Below are positions 19,014 to 30,957 of a stretch of 64,000 nucleotides of DNA, one piece after another (positions within the stretch are counted from its first letter, which is position 1; every line of letters starts with the position of its first letter). The notes under the pieces are model-generated. The model was not told where the DNA came from. It saw only the letters and a program-made list of their open reading frames with translations, and made no database searches. This DNA is from Carpediemonas membranifera. Its lineage: Eukaryota > Fornicata. The stretch lies in the NCBI GenBank assembly GCA_019828565.1, contig JAHDYR010000005.1, forward strand, positions 1 to 64,000. Reading direction: 5' to 3'. The translations under genes and the position numbers were made by a program.

Positions 19014-19541
19014 CTACTTCTTGTGCTTCTTGTGAAACCCCCCTTTGTTCTGGGGCTGGTCCTTTCTCTTACCCTTGGCTCTGGCTTTGGCTGCGCAGTA
19101 GGAGATGGCACGGGGGGTTTTGGTCTGGGACGTGTTGAACAAGTCGAGAAACAGTTCGCAGGTTGCGTCCGACCAGTTGTCGTCCTTGAGGTCCAGAAGG
19201 GTACGGCGTGCTTGGAGTTCCACCAGGAGTCTTGCTTTGAGCGGCTCGTCGTCGAGGGCGTTGACGATCACCATCACGCGGCGAAGCCACTTTGCTTCCG
19301 CCTTAAGTGGTCTCTTTGTCGGAAGCTCGCCGTATGCATCCATCTCTGCCAGTGTTTGGCCAATATCCGCTTCATCTTGTTCAGGGAAGAAATCAATTTG
19401 GGATTCCTTCGGCGGCTCGGTCTCGGGCGGCGGAGGAGGCGGATTAAGCTTTGCAAGCTGTTGCGAGATGGTAGCGATTGTGGCTTCTAGGTTATTGAGC
19501 CTCGTTGCCGTCGGATCTGGATGTTCCGAATTTTCTACCAT
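19014..19541 (-). CDS. DIRS-3 gag-like protein
   Basis: A 175-residue intact frame: DPTATRLNNLEATI (likely coiled coil), a PPPPPP run, acidic linker, LPTKRPLKAEAKWLRRV, LLDLKDDNWSDATCELF, and a Lys-rich end GGFHKKHKK. The start is 5 bases downstream of the conserved hairpin. No zinc knuckle is present, unlike Ty3 gags. Confidence 0.82.
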   Translation of the reverse strand: MVENSEHPDPTATRLNNLEATIATISQQLAKLNPPPPPPETEPPKESQIDFFPEQDEADIGQTLAEMDAYGELPTKRPLKAEAKWLRRVMVIVNALDDEPLKARLLVELQARRTLLDLKDDNWSDATCELFLDLFNTSQTKTPRAISYCAAKARAKGKRKDQPQNKGGFHKKHKK

Positions 19542-19546
19542 TCTGC

Positions 19547-19560
19547 CCGCATAAACTGCG
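19547..19560 (-). promoter_or_regulatory. Conserved hairpin before DIRS-3 gag
   Basis: Minus strand CGCAGTTTATGCGG in the same position relative to gag as in DIRS-2 and DIRS-5. Confidence 0.6.
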
Positions 19561-19664
19561 CGGCTCGCCTGGTCGGCGCATCACCATGCCGGAGCGAGGC
19601 GATCTCATTGCCCTCCGCTCACGGCCCGTTACCCGAGGTAACCTGTCAGCGCGATGTAACGCCA

Positions 19665-19880
19665 CTTTCCACAAAGTGTGGCTCTATAACAGAGAGACCT
19701 CCTCTTAAATCCAACCAAAATGGGACAATCCCGCAAGACGTCCCTGTGGGACTAAAGCTTTGGGCCGGCGAGTCTATCTCGCCTCGACCAGAGTTAAGAA
19801 TTAATGATGAATCCAGGCCGGCGAGTCCGTCTCGCCTCGGCCGTTCCCCTCGAACGCGGATGTTTAATGGAGGGGGTGGT
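19665..19880 (-). repeat. DIRS terminal region with hairpins (DIRS-4 end)
   Basis: Same tail as 16452-16669, including both GGCGAG...CTCGCC stem-loops; TATAACAG here against TATATCAG in the DIRS-3 copy. It ends exactly where the DIRS-3 leader begins. Confidence 0.8.
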
Positions 19881-20530
19881 TAAAAGTGGGGCCCGAGAAG
19901 GCTGAGGTTCATCCTCCTGGTGAGGTCCTCGTTTGTTCTGATGGCGTCAGCGACATAGCTGCGGAGGGATGTGACGTCCTTCCATGTGCCCATAGAGAGG
20001 ATCACCTCCAGCGGGACTCCTGAGAGAGCCATCTCCGACGCTGCCCCCTTACGGAAGCTGTGGAGACCCGTCCGTGGACCGAACAACGCCTTCACGACTC
20101 GTCGGAGGTGTGCGGCTGTGAGCGGTTTGTCTCTGCTCAGGCGCCCGTTGACTATGACTCGCCAGATGGGGGTGTCATCAGCCAGGTAGTGTGTGCCCTC
20201 GACCCAGCGTCTAAATGCCAAGGCCGGGTTGAAGGCGGCTGATAGCCATACGTATGGTACGCGCTTCTTAACTCCCGTTAGGATGGTCTTGGTCCGCTGA
20301 ATGTGTAGGAGAATGTCGCCGTTCTTGAGTAGCTCTAGGTCGGCCGGGCATAGGGAGAGTATCTCGATGCCTCTGGACACCGTCAGATAGGCGACTGCCC
20401 CAAAGAGACATGCCTGATATGACTCAAAGTCGTCACTCCGGCGCCCCAGTGCCTCGATCATCTCAGCCTTGGTGATGGCGCGTCGCAGTTTCGCCGGGTT
20501 ACGGATGCCAGAGGGGAGTGCTATATGGGC
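19880..20530 (-). pseudogene. DIRS-4 tyrosine recombinase fragment
   Basis: Catalytic half only. YLTVSRGIEILSL carries the first Arg, GLHSFRKGAASEMA the H-x2-R box, GTWKDVTSLRSYVAD the Tyr; it ends LSLLGPHF. Sequence upstream of about residue 35 of the open frame is antisense tRNA-Ser, so the element is truncated next to the tRNA and lacks gag and RT. Confidence 0.85.
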
Positions 20531-20534
20531 ACAA

Positions 20535-20616
20535 GACACTGTGGCCGAGTGGTTAAGGCGACAGATTAGAAATCTGTTTCCCTCTGGGAGCATGGGTTCA
20601 AATCCCATCGGTGTCG
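20535..20616 (+). tRNA. tRNA-Ser(AGA)
   Basis: Acceptor GACACTG with CGGTGTC; anticodon arm ACAGA-TTAGAAA-TCTGT gives AGA; long variable arm around CCCTCTGGGAG as in class II tRNAs; T arm ATGGG/CCCAT; discriminator G. An identical gene in inverted orientation lies at 61378-61459. The only T-run just downstream is short (TTT). Confidence 0.93.
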
Positions 20617-20806
20617 AACTTTATTGCATCAGCGCGGAAGGTGAGGCGGCCAGATTTTGCTGGCCACACAACATATACACTCTTACCCAAGGACCTGCCG
20701 TCCACACAGCTGCTCAATGCTAGCTGACCCAGCGGCTCTTTGCGCGCTGCGGTACCGGGCGTCTCTGTGACTGCTCACCGGTTCGATGGATTTTATGGGT
20801 TGTGGC

Positions 20807-21950
20807 TTAGTGCTCCAATAGTGTGCGCGCTGTGCGCCGCAATTGCGTGGGATGATTACGCATGGCCTCTCCGATATACGGCCTAAGTGAATTCCCGTTG
20901 GCCCAAGTGCCGAGCTGGAGGAGCGTTTCGACTGGCATGCCGGAGAGGGCGAGCTCTGACGCAGCTCCCTTGCGGAAACTGTGTAAACCGACGCGGTCGT
21001 TGTTGAAGGCGCGTTTCAGCTCGTTTCTCAACGCTCTCATGATGGCTGGGTGCCTCTTGCTAACTTTTGTGGAAGCTGTGACGGCCCGCCAGATGCAGGC
21101 GTCAGGCGGGAGGGACAGGCCCGCGAGCCACCTCTTAAGAGCAAGGGCGGGATTGAAAGGCCCCAGGAGAACGTTAGGTAGAGACTTTGTCACTCGTGTC
21201 ATGGTCTTGGTCCTCCTTAATCTCAGGCGGGCATCACCATTCGCTGCGAACGAGATGTCGGCTGGCGTGAGGCGGAAGATCTCCGCTCCCCCTACTGACT
21301 GTGATGTAAGCGAACGCCGCGAACATGGTCGCCTGGTAAGTGGCTATGTCCTTGTTCCTCTCTGCTAGAGCCCGGATCATGGCCTCCTTGAAGACCGGCG
21401 CGGAGCCGCCCGTCATGCCGTCGATGTTGGCGTGCCCTGAGATGCCTCTGCGGATTTGCGAGCAGTACTGGCCGGCAACCCAGTCAGAGACGAGAGGAGC
21501 CAGTTGCTCGATCCAATAGCCCTTCCTCTCGACTGTTGCCGGAGAGAAGTGCTCGGCCTGCTCCTCGAGGAAGGAGCGGTACTCGTCGGTGTCGTCCTCT
21601 TCCGGGTCTCTGGCTGCCAGGAACGCGGTGATGTAGCCCGCTACCGTTCTCTTGGACTCATCTCTTCGCATGTGTGCAAGGCTGGGGTGGTTGCGGACGC
21701 GCTCGAAAAACGTCGGGAAGGCGAGGGCTAGCAGGCGAACTGTGCCGTTCGGGCGCTGCGTGTATTTGAGAGCAGCCTGGTCCTCGGCGGCGAGCTGACT
21801 GTGGTGTACCGAGAAGGTCAACTTGCAGGTTGCTCTGGACTTGAGGAGGCGGAGCTCTGGCGCGACTGTGTATGGTACGACGAGGAAAAGTGATGCCGGC
21901 CAGGCTCTTGGGGGGAACGTAGTCGGGGTCCCTGGGGTCGACATCAACAA
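20807..21950 (-). pseudogene. DIRS-1 tyrosine recombinase, left-arm copy
   Basis: Same as 56432-57571 but with five C instead of four at 21288-21292, breaking the frame just after the ITVSRG catalytic segment. The upstream part is RNase H end plus core-binding domain; the downstream part has GLHSFRKGAASELA and LRPYIGE. The last residues differ slightly from the right copy (LLEH against LLDH). Confidence 0.85.
21929..21947. repeat. LINE-1 target-site duplication, left copy
   Basis: TCCCTGGGGTCGACATCAA, repeated at 26554-26572; the site is inside DIRS-1 between RNase H and recombinase. The first T may belong to the LINE tail. Confidence 0.88.
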
Positions 21951-24900
21951 CAGGGGATGGCAACCGAGAACCAGAGCGATGATGGCAGTGACAGTGGCAA
22001 CTCAACGGAGACCGATTAAGCAGGGTAAAGTGGTATTCTTTGAGAGTGATAGTGACAGTTGTGAGTTCTTTTCTTTTAATCCAACCCTGGCTCCCACCCA
22101 GGGTCCGGCATTAGCTGAAATGCACTGCCGGTGGGCTGTGGCGGCAGCCAAAGGGGGGGTCACGCCAATGCGCCCCCTCCTAAGTATCCCCTGCCCGAAG
22201 GTAAGGATGGTCACCAGGGTAACCCATAGTTGGCCCGCCATGGGTAACCGGAGCCGGCACGAAGGCCCCGTGACGGGACAAGGGCAGATTGCAGGGAATT
22301 TCCGAAAATTCGCAGGATAGGAAAGACGGAGTACAAGAATGGAAACGATCAAGATAGCGAGCCTGAACACTGAGGGACACATCGGGAAGGGAAAGGACTT
22401 CACGGCCTCAATGGCAACGGCTATAAGGATGAAACTGAGCGACACAGATGCAGTATGCATCCAAGAAACGTGGAGGACGGCGAATACGAGGGTACACAAC
22501 TTCATAGACTTCGACTACGCAATGGCAGGGAAGGAAACAGAGGAGGAGCTTGCTATGGACAACGAGAGGAGGAAGAAAGAAGCCCAAAGCCAGCGCCGAA
22601 TAGATGCCCAGCTGGGCATAGCAGGGAGCAGTAGCCGGACGCCCAGGACGAGGGGTACTAGAGAAGGAGTGGGCACAATCATCAACCCAAGAGCAAGAGG
22701 GAGCTGGGACGTAGGCATCACAGATAGCTTATCAGGGAGGATACAGGTGAGCATACTCAGAACCCATAGGGACATCCTGGTGATCAACGTGTATGGCCCA
22801 CCGGTCGGCCACGGAAGGGAGGAGAAGGACGAGTTCAGGGACGGAATAAGGAGCATTCTGGAGATGAAAGGAGAGATGGAAACAATCATCATAGGGGACT
22901 GGAACCTCGACCCCAGAAGGATAGCCACAATGGCAAGATGGAAGGACCTGATCAGGGACTATAAGCTGGGAGCAGTGATCCCCATGGAAGGTACCCTCAC
23001 CAAGGGAACTACCACTCCGGACTTCGCGCTGGTATCATCAGGGATCAGAGGAGCAAGGATAGAAGTACTGGATGCTAGTCGACTCGGAGTCTGGGGGTCA
23101 GCCCACAACATGATAAGACTGGAATGGAGGGAACAACGGATCCAACGGACTACAAAGAGAGAGGAAGTCCTAGACATACCGGGCGTCAGAGTGTGGAACA
23201 TGAGGAAGAAGGCTGAACGCACATCAGTCAGAAGACTGCACCGTTTTAAGAGCCTGGATGAGTGGGAGGAGGATATCAGGAAGGATATGGGCGAGCCGTC
23301 AGGTCACCCAGGCAGTGGATACAGGGAAGAGGTCATCAAAGAAAAGGTGTGGTCGGAGCTCCGGCACACACCATGGACAGAAGAGGGAAACAAGACCAGA
23401 AGTGAGATCATGAAGCGTGAGCTACAGGCCTTCTGGGGAAAACGCAGGGAAGAGTGGATCCAGGACCTCAGCGGGAGCGCGAAGGAAGGATACAAAGCAT
23501 CCAGGTCCATGGTGGAAGCAGCGGTAAGAAGATGGTGGTGTGAAAACCAGTTCAAGGGCATGCCAGAGAGCATACTGAAGGACGGGAAGATTACCACCAA
23601 CAAGGAAGAAATAGGTAAGATCCTCCTACAACAGTATGCAGGAGTGAGCAGGGGCAGGGAACCGGAGTGGAAGGATAGAGGCAATGGAAAGAGGGAGGAC
23701 GAATTTAAGGAGAGAGAAATACGAGAAGCGATCAGAAGGATAAAGAGGGACACTGCACCGGGACCGGACCACACTACAGGGGACATGCTCAGGGACACAG
23801 ATGACCAGGGGATCGCTCAGATAACTAGGCTCATGAACAGGGTATACAGGGAGGGCAAGATCCCGACAACATGGAAGTATGCTACAGTCTCGGCCATCCA
23901 CAAGACAGGGAAGCCCAGAGTGAAGCCGGAGTCGTACAGACCCATCTCGCTAACACCACTACTGTATAGGGTGTATGGTAGGCTCCTGAAGAGAAGATTA
24001 GAAGCAGCCACATGGCACCTCATCCCAAGAGAGCAAGCAGGGTTCCAATCGGATAAGGACGTAATACAACAGATACAATACATCGTGCAGAGACACCAGG
24101 AAGGGGGGGAGACCACGTCGATCTTCCTAGACATAGAGAAAGCCTATGACACCGTCCCGAGGGACATCCTCATGGATAAGCTGCAGGGAATGGGGGTCGA
24201 AGACCACCTCATCAGGGCAATACAGAGTACACTAGAAGAGACATGGATCTCGGTGAAGGGGGCAGGGTCATGGGAGAGAACAAACAGGGGAGTGAAGCAA
24301 GGATGTGTCCTAGCGCCGACCCTGTTCGTTTTGTTCATGGCAAACTGGCCTCACCTGGTCAGGAAGAAGCATCAGGGACAAGAGTACGATATCAGGGAAC
24401 CACCAACGGAGTTACCAAGAGTCCGGGACACGCTGCCGGCCACCCTAACCATGTTCGTGGACGATACAGCGGTCACAGGGGAGACACCGGAAAAGAGTAA
24501 GATAGTGGCGAACCTAGTCATAGAAGTTATCAAGGAGCACCTCATGAGGGCAAATGCACAAAAGAGTGAGATGATCAGTGTAGACAGGGCAGCAGTGGCG
24601 AGAGTGGGGGAGTTACCCTAATGGCAAAAGAGGAAGCTAAGTACCTAGGTCTCTGGATAGCCAGCGGAAAAGACCCACTGGCAGCCTGTATCAGAAAGAA
24701 GCGGGAGCAGAGCGAAAGGTACAAGAAGCTAGTGAGAAGAGTGGGATGGACCAGAGGCAACATGCCGGCGCTAGCCAGCAGGATCCTCCTCGAAGTTTAC
24801 ATATGGCCGAGGATAATGTTTGGAGTGGAGGTGTGGGGCTACGCAGCAGGGGGGAACAAGATATGGACGGATTGGCAGGGCATCATGGCCGGAACAGGCC

Positions 24901-26553
24901 CAGGTGGGGGCTCGGTCATGCGCATCTTGAACGGATGGATGGACCTGCAAGCCCACCTGGAGATTCTAGCAGTCAAGAGGATCGTGACAAGCAGGGGCCA
25001 GGATATACCAATCAGATACAGGGTCTGGAAGGAGGGATCGATTATGTGGAAAGCCAGGGACTCAGTGAACGCACTCCTCAGAGGAACAAGAGAGGGAGCA
25101 ACGAATGCAGGGAAGATAGACTTTGGTAGGGAGATGGTAAGAATGAACTGGACCAGGAGGTGCAAGAGCAAGACAGCGGTGGGGCTCATGGAAGTCCTAG
25201 GACCCAAACGTATGGGAAAGTGCATGGCGGGGAAACCGGCCATAAGTAGGAAGACAGGGAAGTGGCAGTCAAGGGCAGAGTGGAAAAGGATAGTGTCGGT
25301 GGCAGCGAATGTCAGCCCGTCTCCATCATCAGCGGAAAGGGGAGAAGGCCCAGAGCGAGCGCTGGCGGACCTGGCGATGGGTGAGGAACTCAAACACAAG
25401 ATACAAAGGAGGTGCCCCCTGTGCACAAAGGAGAGCGAGATAGAGTTACTGTGGCAAATAGCGAGAGAGCAGCCAAACCAAGCCAGGAAGCAGGCACTAA
25501 TCAGGGAGTGGGTAAGGGGTCAGCCGCTGGGATCGGCGGCCCACATTATGTGTGAGTGCCCAGAGGTTGAAAGAGGAGATGACTGGGAAAAGATATGGAA
25601 GACAGCTAAGGAGAGGACCAGGGAATTGCAAGTCAGAAGAGGCCCGAATGGGTGGTATGAGAAGAGGCCAATCTTAGAGGTGCAACAACTAGTGTTAACA
25701 GGGTCGGAAGAGATATGGGAAGGACTGCGAGCTGGGCTGAGAGCCCTGGCAAAGGTCTATGATAGCTATAGAATAGATGGATAGATAAGGAACACCACAT
25801 CCAGAAAGGGGGCAGGGAAGCATAGACTCTGGGATCAAGGGGAGACCCTTTTTCCCAGGGAGAGGGCAGGGCCAGGGACAGAGGAAATCCATCAATTGGA
25901 TGGTTGCACCACTCGCGGTGAACCTAAGGAAACTGCAGGGACTGAGCATGGGATACGGGGGGACATGACGTCCCCGCCGCCCTTGTGAACGATAGAGGGA
26001 CGCTGGGAAGTGTAGCACAAGAGAACTATCATAAGGGGTACTAGGCCTTGCAGATCTAGAGTCTGTGTTAGCCCTAGCCCACGCCGCCTAACAGGGGTAG
26101 ATGAGAGGGACTTAGTTGCTTTCCCCGCCCACGGGTAGGCCACTTAACAGGGTCGTGGGGGCACTGAACAGGGAATCTGGAAAGATGAGAGGGTGCCATG
26201 CTTGAACGACCCCGTAGGGACTGCAGGGAATCATGGAGTGCTATAGAGAAGGTCTTGCAGGACAAAACTGCCTGTGGAAGCACCGAGGACAGACCCCCAG
26301 GCTCCCTGGAAGCTGCCGGGTTTACAGGGAGACAGGAAAGCGCTCAGCGCACGGAGATGGCGAAGGCCTATGGGGGGAAGTGAAATCGGGAGTGAGCGGA
26401 AGCAGTAGCACCGAATCGCTCGTTGGACGCAGCTGACAAGTTCAATCGCAGGGAGGAGGCAGCGCCCCGGGGAACTCGGCTCCAGTAATAAGGGAGATCA
26501 GCCTAAGTAACCGGGGCCCGATACCAGGCACCATAAATTTTTCTTTCTTTCTT
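21948..26553 (+). mobile_element. LINE-1, full-length copy (left arm)
   Basis: APE-type non-LTR retrotransposon, antisense to its DIRS-1 host. About 390 bases of leader precede the ATG at 22339; about 770 bases of 3' UTR follow the stop. The 3' end is AAATTTTTCTTTCTTTCTTTC, a TTTC microsatellite rather than poly(A). Its 18- to 19-bp target duplication fits target-primed reverse transcription. Confidence 0.92.
22339..25784 (+). pseudogene. LINE-1 ORF2: AP-type endonuclease-reverse transcriptase (one frame break)
   Basis: About 1,148 codons, broken once at the GGGGG run near 24607-24611; the right-arm copy has six G there and reads through. The endonuclease domain occupies about residues 1-235: IASLNTEG, CIQETWR, IIIGDWNLDP, TTPDFALVSSG, WGSAHNMIRLEW. 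RT lies at about 460-720: APGPDHTTGDML, YRPISLTPLLYRVYGR, FLDIEKAYDTVP, GVKQGCVLAPTLF, MFVDDTAVTG (catalytic FVDD). A C-terminal zinc finger, CPLCTKES...HIMCECPE, follows. It nicks DNA and copies the element RNA on the nick. No separate ORF1 was found in the leader. Confidence 0.9.
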
Positions 26554-26572
26554 TCCCTGGGGTCGACATCAA
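26554..26572. repeat. LINE-1 target-site duplication, right copy
   Basis: Second copy of TCCCTGGGGTCGACATCAA, directly after the TTTC tail. Confidence 0.88.
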
Positions 26573-26864
26573 GCGCTGGCATATCTTCGGGATGAAGCTC
26601 GGGTGTGGGGCAGCGAACACGCGTTTGTCCGTCCAGTCCCTCTCCAGCCCATCGGGCCAACCCTGCTTGGCGAAGCCTGGCAGGGCCAGAGAGCGGTCTG
26701 GGTGTGCAGTCGCATCTGAGTCGACCGGCCCCCACCTCAGCATCATGATCTCCAATATATGGCGTGGTGTGTGGAGGGGCTCTAGCGGCACGCCTCGTGA
26801 GAGCCTGTCGGCCGTAATGTTGAGGTGTCCTGGTGTGTGGCGTGCCTTGATCAGGATGTTCTTC
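26573..26864 (-). pseudogene. DIRS-1 RNase H end, left-arm fragment
   Basis: Codes KNILIKARHTPGHLNITADRLSRG and the connection segment WGPVDSDATAHPDRSLALPGF. It is split from the first half of RNase H by LINE-2 and from the recombinase by LINE-1. Same sequence as 45251-45560. Confidence 0.85.
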
Positions 26865-26882
26865 TCCTCTAGCTCCCGATAA
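26865..26882. repeat. LINE-2 target-site duplication (left arm, element 3' side)
   Basis: TCCTCTAGCTCCCGATAA, repeated at 30958-30975. Confidence 0.88.
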
Positions 26883-29800
26883 GAAAGAAATTTAACGTAT
26901 CCTGTACACCTGTGTAAATCAGGGAATTACCAGTTTGCACCACCCCATGTCCCCGGGAACGCCTTAGCGTGTTGACTTCCCTTCGTGAGCGAGCCTGATA
27001 CTACGTTGGGGGCGTTAGCACCATCACCGTCAGGGTCCAGCTGGTAAGGCTGGGTAGTCCCTTGCATGTTGACCTATCAACTGGCTGGCCCGATACCCCC
27101 AAATTCGGGATAACCCAGGTCTTACTCTTGGGGGTCCTTCGGGCCCCCGTTCTGCCTGGCACCCGCAAGGCCTTGCCCTGCACACCCGCCACCGGGGCCT
27201 TCTGCTCGGTTTCCCCTACAGGGCTCCTCTCAGGGATATGTTCTCCATACCATTCGACCCAGTTTGCAATTTTTCAGGCACCCGCCGAAGCGGTTTCGGG
27301 CTTGGCGTTTGCCGTACCACGCAATTGGGCCAGTTATGAAACCCACCGATCATCGCTGGGTAGCTATATGATTCACGGCTGCGTTCGGGCTCTTCCACAC
27401 TTTCCGTTTCGGCATGGATCCCCTCCTCAAGGATTTGTTCCCTATAGGGCTTCTTCCTAGCTTCCGGCTGGTTCCAAGTTTTGGGTGCCGGGCCGTTCGG
27501 CGCAGCTCTGATTTGGTCCAGGTGCCGCCCAGGTGGTATTGTTGCCTTATGGTTACCCTCCTGTTTGGCTGCTGCGCCCCGATACCTCGCACGTACGTGT
27601 ATACATGTGCATACGTGCCCCGCCCTATGGCTCTGGGTTATTTCTTATACGTGTGAAGAGTGTGCCGGTTCTGCCGGCTGAATGTTGTCTACGTTCCCAG
27701 TATGGGTGAGCGTTTGTGTGTTAGCGAGATTAGTGTTCGGGGTTGAGTCCCCCTTCCGCGGCTGGGTGCTACCGGGATACGTGGGCTTGCGTCCCCCGCT
27801 GATCCCAGGAGCGCTCCGCTTCGGTTGAGGCGGGGGTTGGGTCCCAGTTTGACCCTGGTCCCAGAGGTCATAGGATTCTGGGATGGTGTACTTACCCGTC
27901 TTTCCGGAGGTTCAGAAGGGCACGTCTGCCGTTCTGCAGTCCCTCTCTGACGGTATGGTCCTCGCTGCGGAGGAGCCAGAGCATTTCCAGGATTGCCCTT
28001 GAGTTGTACCACTCCGCCTCCTGCCCTTGCCTTAGGGCGTGGTACTGTGTGCGTAGATGCGCCTCCGCCAGGATGTCATTCCATCCTTCTGGGCGTTCTA
28101 CCGCCTTGCATTGGCAGATGATGTGGCTTTGTGTTCCCAGGGGCTTGTTGTATGCCCATTCTGAGAGGATTTTGGTGGTTTCCGCCGCGGTTCTGGTGAC
28201 AGTGTACAGGCGAGTAATGGTGTCACCTTCTGAGTCCAGGGTACATAGGGGGCAACACCGCTTGATCCTGCTCAGGAGGGCCTGGGGCTGGCCGATCGCG
28301 CTCCCAAGTGAAAAATGGCTCTGCTTCTGCCACTGTTGCTGGGGGAGGGGAGTGTGTTGGATGCAGTCATGATTACTCTCTTGACTTCCCGTCTGGTTAT
28401 CATCTCACCCTTGATCATTCCTGGTTTCTTGGGTCTCTTCCCTTGCTGCATGCTGAGGATGACTTCCGGGGCTAGTACTGTTGCCACCCCTTTGGCCGTT
28501 CGGCTCCCCGGTGTGCAGTAGTTCTTCTGCTGTGAGGGTCCAGCCTCCCCTCTTTGCTCTTTCCCTGGCGGGAATCTCCTCCTGTGTGCCCTGGAGGACG
28601 CTCCGTCGCCATTGGTAGAGGCGATGTAAGACCGATCCTCTCTCCGCTGTCGCCCAGTCCAGATTCCCTAGGGGGTCGGACGGTCCGGGTCGTGCGCAGA
28701 CTCATAGAGCCTCACCGCTCTCTGCCCCATATCTGCCTCCCAGCACATCCATCCCATTAGTACACGGGCGGCTCCTCCTCCCCCTGGTCCTGTGCCTGCC
28801 ATTAGGCCGCGCCAGTTGTTCCAGATGGCTCTTCCCCTGGCGCTTGGCCCCAGATCTCGATCCCGAACTCGATCTTGGGCCAGAGGAAGGTTCTGAGGAT
28901 GGATTCCGAGGTGGCGGCCGGGGTGGATCCTTTGGTCCACCCTGCTCTCCTGCCAGGGCTAGGTATTTCCGGGATTGTGACGTCTTCATTTTTGATGCAT
29001 GCTGCCAACGGATTCTTCCCGCTGGCTAGCCAGAGTCCCAGATACCTTGCTGAGTCTGACGCCAGTGTGGGAGTTCCTTGGATGCTGACCGCTGCAGTTA
29101 CGTCGGTACTTATCACCACACTTTTTGCCTGGGCTGGTCTGGAGTCCATGGGCTTCAATTACCCTGACCACTGCGTCTGTGCCTTCTTCGGCGAGCTGCG
29201 GGGTCTCGGCTGAGATGCTTGTATCATCTACAAACATTGCAATGAGGCAGTTTTTGGGCCTATCGTCCGTTGGAGGGAGGCAGGGGTCCGGGATCTCTCT
29301 ATGCCGGAGGTACAGTGCCGCCTGGCTTAGCCAGTTAGCTGTGAAGAGAATGAACAGAGTGGGGGCCACCACACATCCTTGCTTGACCCCCATGTTTGTT
29401 CTGGACCATGTGCTTGCCCCTCGTACCGAGATGTACGTTTCTGTAAGTGTATTTCGGATGGCCCTCGTCAGTCTTGGGTGTACCCCCCATGAGCGTCAAC
29501 TTGTTCACCAGCAGGTCCCTTGGGACCGTATCATATGCTTTTGCTATGTCAAGTAGGACGCTGGTACGGTTTCCGGACTGGTGGAGTTGGGCTAGGAGGG
29601 CTATGTGATCCACTACAGTTTTCCCTTTCATGAACCCAACTTGCTCTCTGGGGATGAACTTCTCCACCGTCGGCCTGAGGCGCCATTTCAGTATCCTCCC
29701 GTAGGCTCTGTATAGGAGGGGGGGTGAGGGAGATCGGTCTGTACGAGCTGGGCGTGAGCTTGTCCTTCCCAACCTTGTGGATAGGCGACACCGCTGCATA

Positions 29801-30957
29801 CTTCCATGTGGTTGGCATGGTCCCGCTGTCGTATACTTTCGCGAGCAGGACTGTGATTGCCTCGTACGCTGACTCGGGGAGGTCCCTCAGACAATCTCCA
29901 ATAATCCCGTCCGGGCCTCCGGCCGAGGACTTCCTTATGGACTTGACCGCCGCTGTCACTTCTTCAAGCGATGGCGGATGGTCCTCCATGTCCGTTTCCG
30001 GCTCGGTTTCCCAGGTGGGTTCCCAGGTGGGTTCCTTCCCGGAGCTTACCTTCGCGTACTGCTCCTGGAGGGAGTCTGCAATCTCCCTCTGCCTTGCTAG
30101 AATCTTGTTTCCAGCCTTCAGCATCACCGGGAGACCGGCGTGCTGCTTCTCGTTCCAGAAGCGGAACACTTGGTTTGCGAGGATCCTTTTTGTCGTTTTG
30201 TACCCATCACGGGATCCAACCTCAACCTGCTCATTCCAGTCATGTTGGAAGGTCCTCCATGATCTGCTCAGTGCTCCGTTGAGGGACTTTTTGATATCTT
30301 TGGCGGCGGTTTTGCTCCAGGTGGAGGCTTTGGCCAGCCGTTCCCATACCTCACTAGGGATACGTTCCTGGTTTTCTACAGCGAATGGGTGCCTTCTGGA
30401 GGTAGCAAACCCGGTGGACAACCATTTCCTTATGAGAGTCTCCATCTCGTCCACTGGTATTTTGCTGTCTAGTGGTGGCCACTCTTCTAGCTTGGGCCCT
30501 GTTCTCCTGGGTTTGACCAGCCACGTATCGATCCGTGGGATTTCCAGTCTCTTTGATATCTCTGGTTTCCCTGTCGGGTTGCTATCCCAGGTGAGCTCTA
30601 TGGCTTTGTGTGCCGACCCCCAGTGCCCGATTGTGGTCTTGTCTATTACCCTAACAACCGGGTTTTGGATACCCCCTGTTACCGCTGCATAGTCTATTGT
30701 GGACGTTCGGGAGTTAGTCCCGTACGTCGGTGCAGTTGGTGCTATTGGGGTGAGGTTCCATCGCTGGAGGGTCATCGCAGTTGCTTGCCTGAGTTTCCCT
30801 GGCCTCCTGTTCCAGTCCCCGATGATGATGATGTCACACCCCTCATAGTTCGCGACGGTTTGCTCTAGCATCCGGTCGAACTCCTCAATCTCGGGTCGTG
30901 CACATCCACTATCGGGAGCGTAGATATTGATGACTGCCGTGGCCCTCGATGCTTTGA
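26883..30957 (-). mobile_element. LINE-2, 5'-truncated copy (left arm)
   Basis: APE-type LINE on minus, in the same sense as its DIRS-1 host. It begins inside the endonuclease domain, so it is 5'-truncated. The 3' UTR is about 1 kb and ends TAAATTTCTTTC, a TTTC tail like LINE-1. Matches 41157-45232 apart from small indels. Confidence 0.9.
27899..30957 (-). pseudogene. LINE-2 endonuclease-RT, left-arm copy (frame-broken)
   Basis: Same protein as 41157-44220. Relative to that copy it has extra or missing bases near 29485 (CCCCCC), 29720 (GGGGGGG), 29130, 28975 and 28833, so the RT is split into several frames. Key motifs remain readable: IIIIGDWNRRPG, STIDYAAVTGG, GPDGIIGD, LLDIAKAYDTVP, GVKQGCVVAPTLF, MFVDDTSIS. 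Confidence 0.85.

Larger units (their letters stand above)
16452..19664 (-). mobile_element. DIRS-3: defective DIRS-like element
   Basis: Minus strand, between DIRS-4 and DIRS-2 with no spacer. Gag and RT are well kept; the recombinase has lost its centre. Its last ~406 bases (16857-16452) match the end of DIRS-4 (20069-19665) with a single difference noticed, so it is a chimera or deletion product that took a DIRS-4 type end. Confidence 0.82.

Noticed and set aside
20535-20608. N-terminus of a 242-codon frame starting MGFEPML
   Set aside because: It is the antisense of tRNA-Ser, a well-known translation artefact; only the part beyond the tRNA is recombinase.
21823-22320. Possible LINE-1 ORF1 in the leader
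   Set aside because: The frame starts in DIRS-1 sequence outside the element and has no RNA-binding motif.
27350-27656. Short plus and minus frames in the LINE-2 3' UTR (also 44458-44764)
   Set aside because: Overlapping on both strands, no motif, and located after the C-terminal zinc finger.
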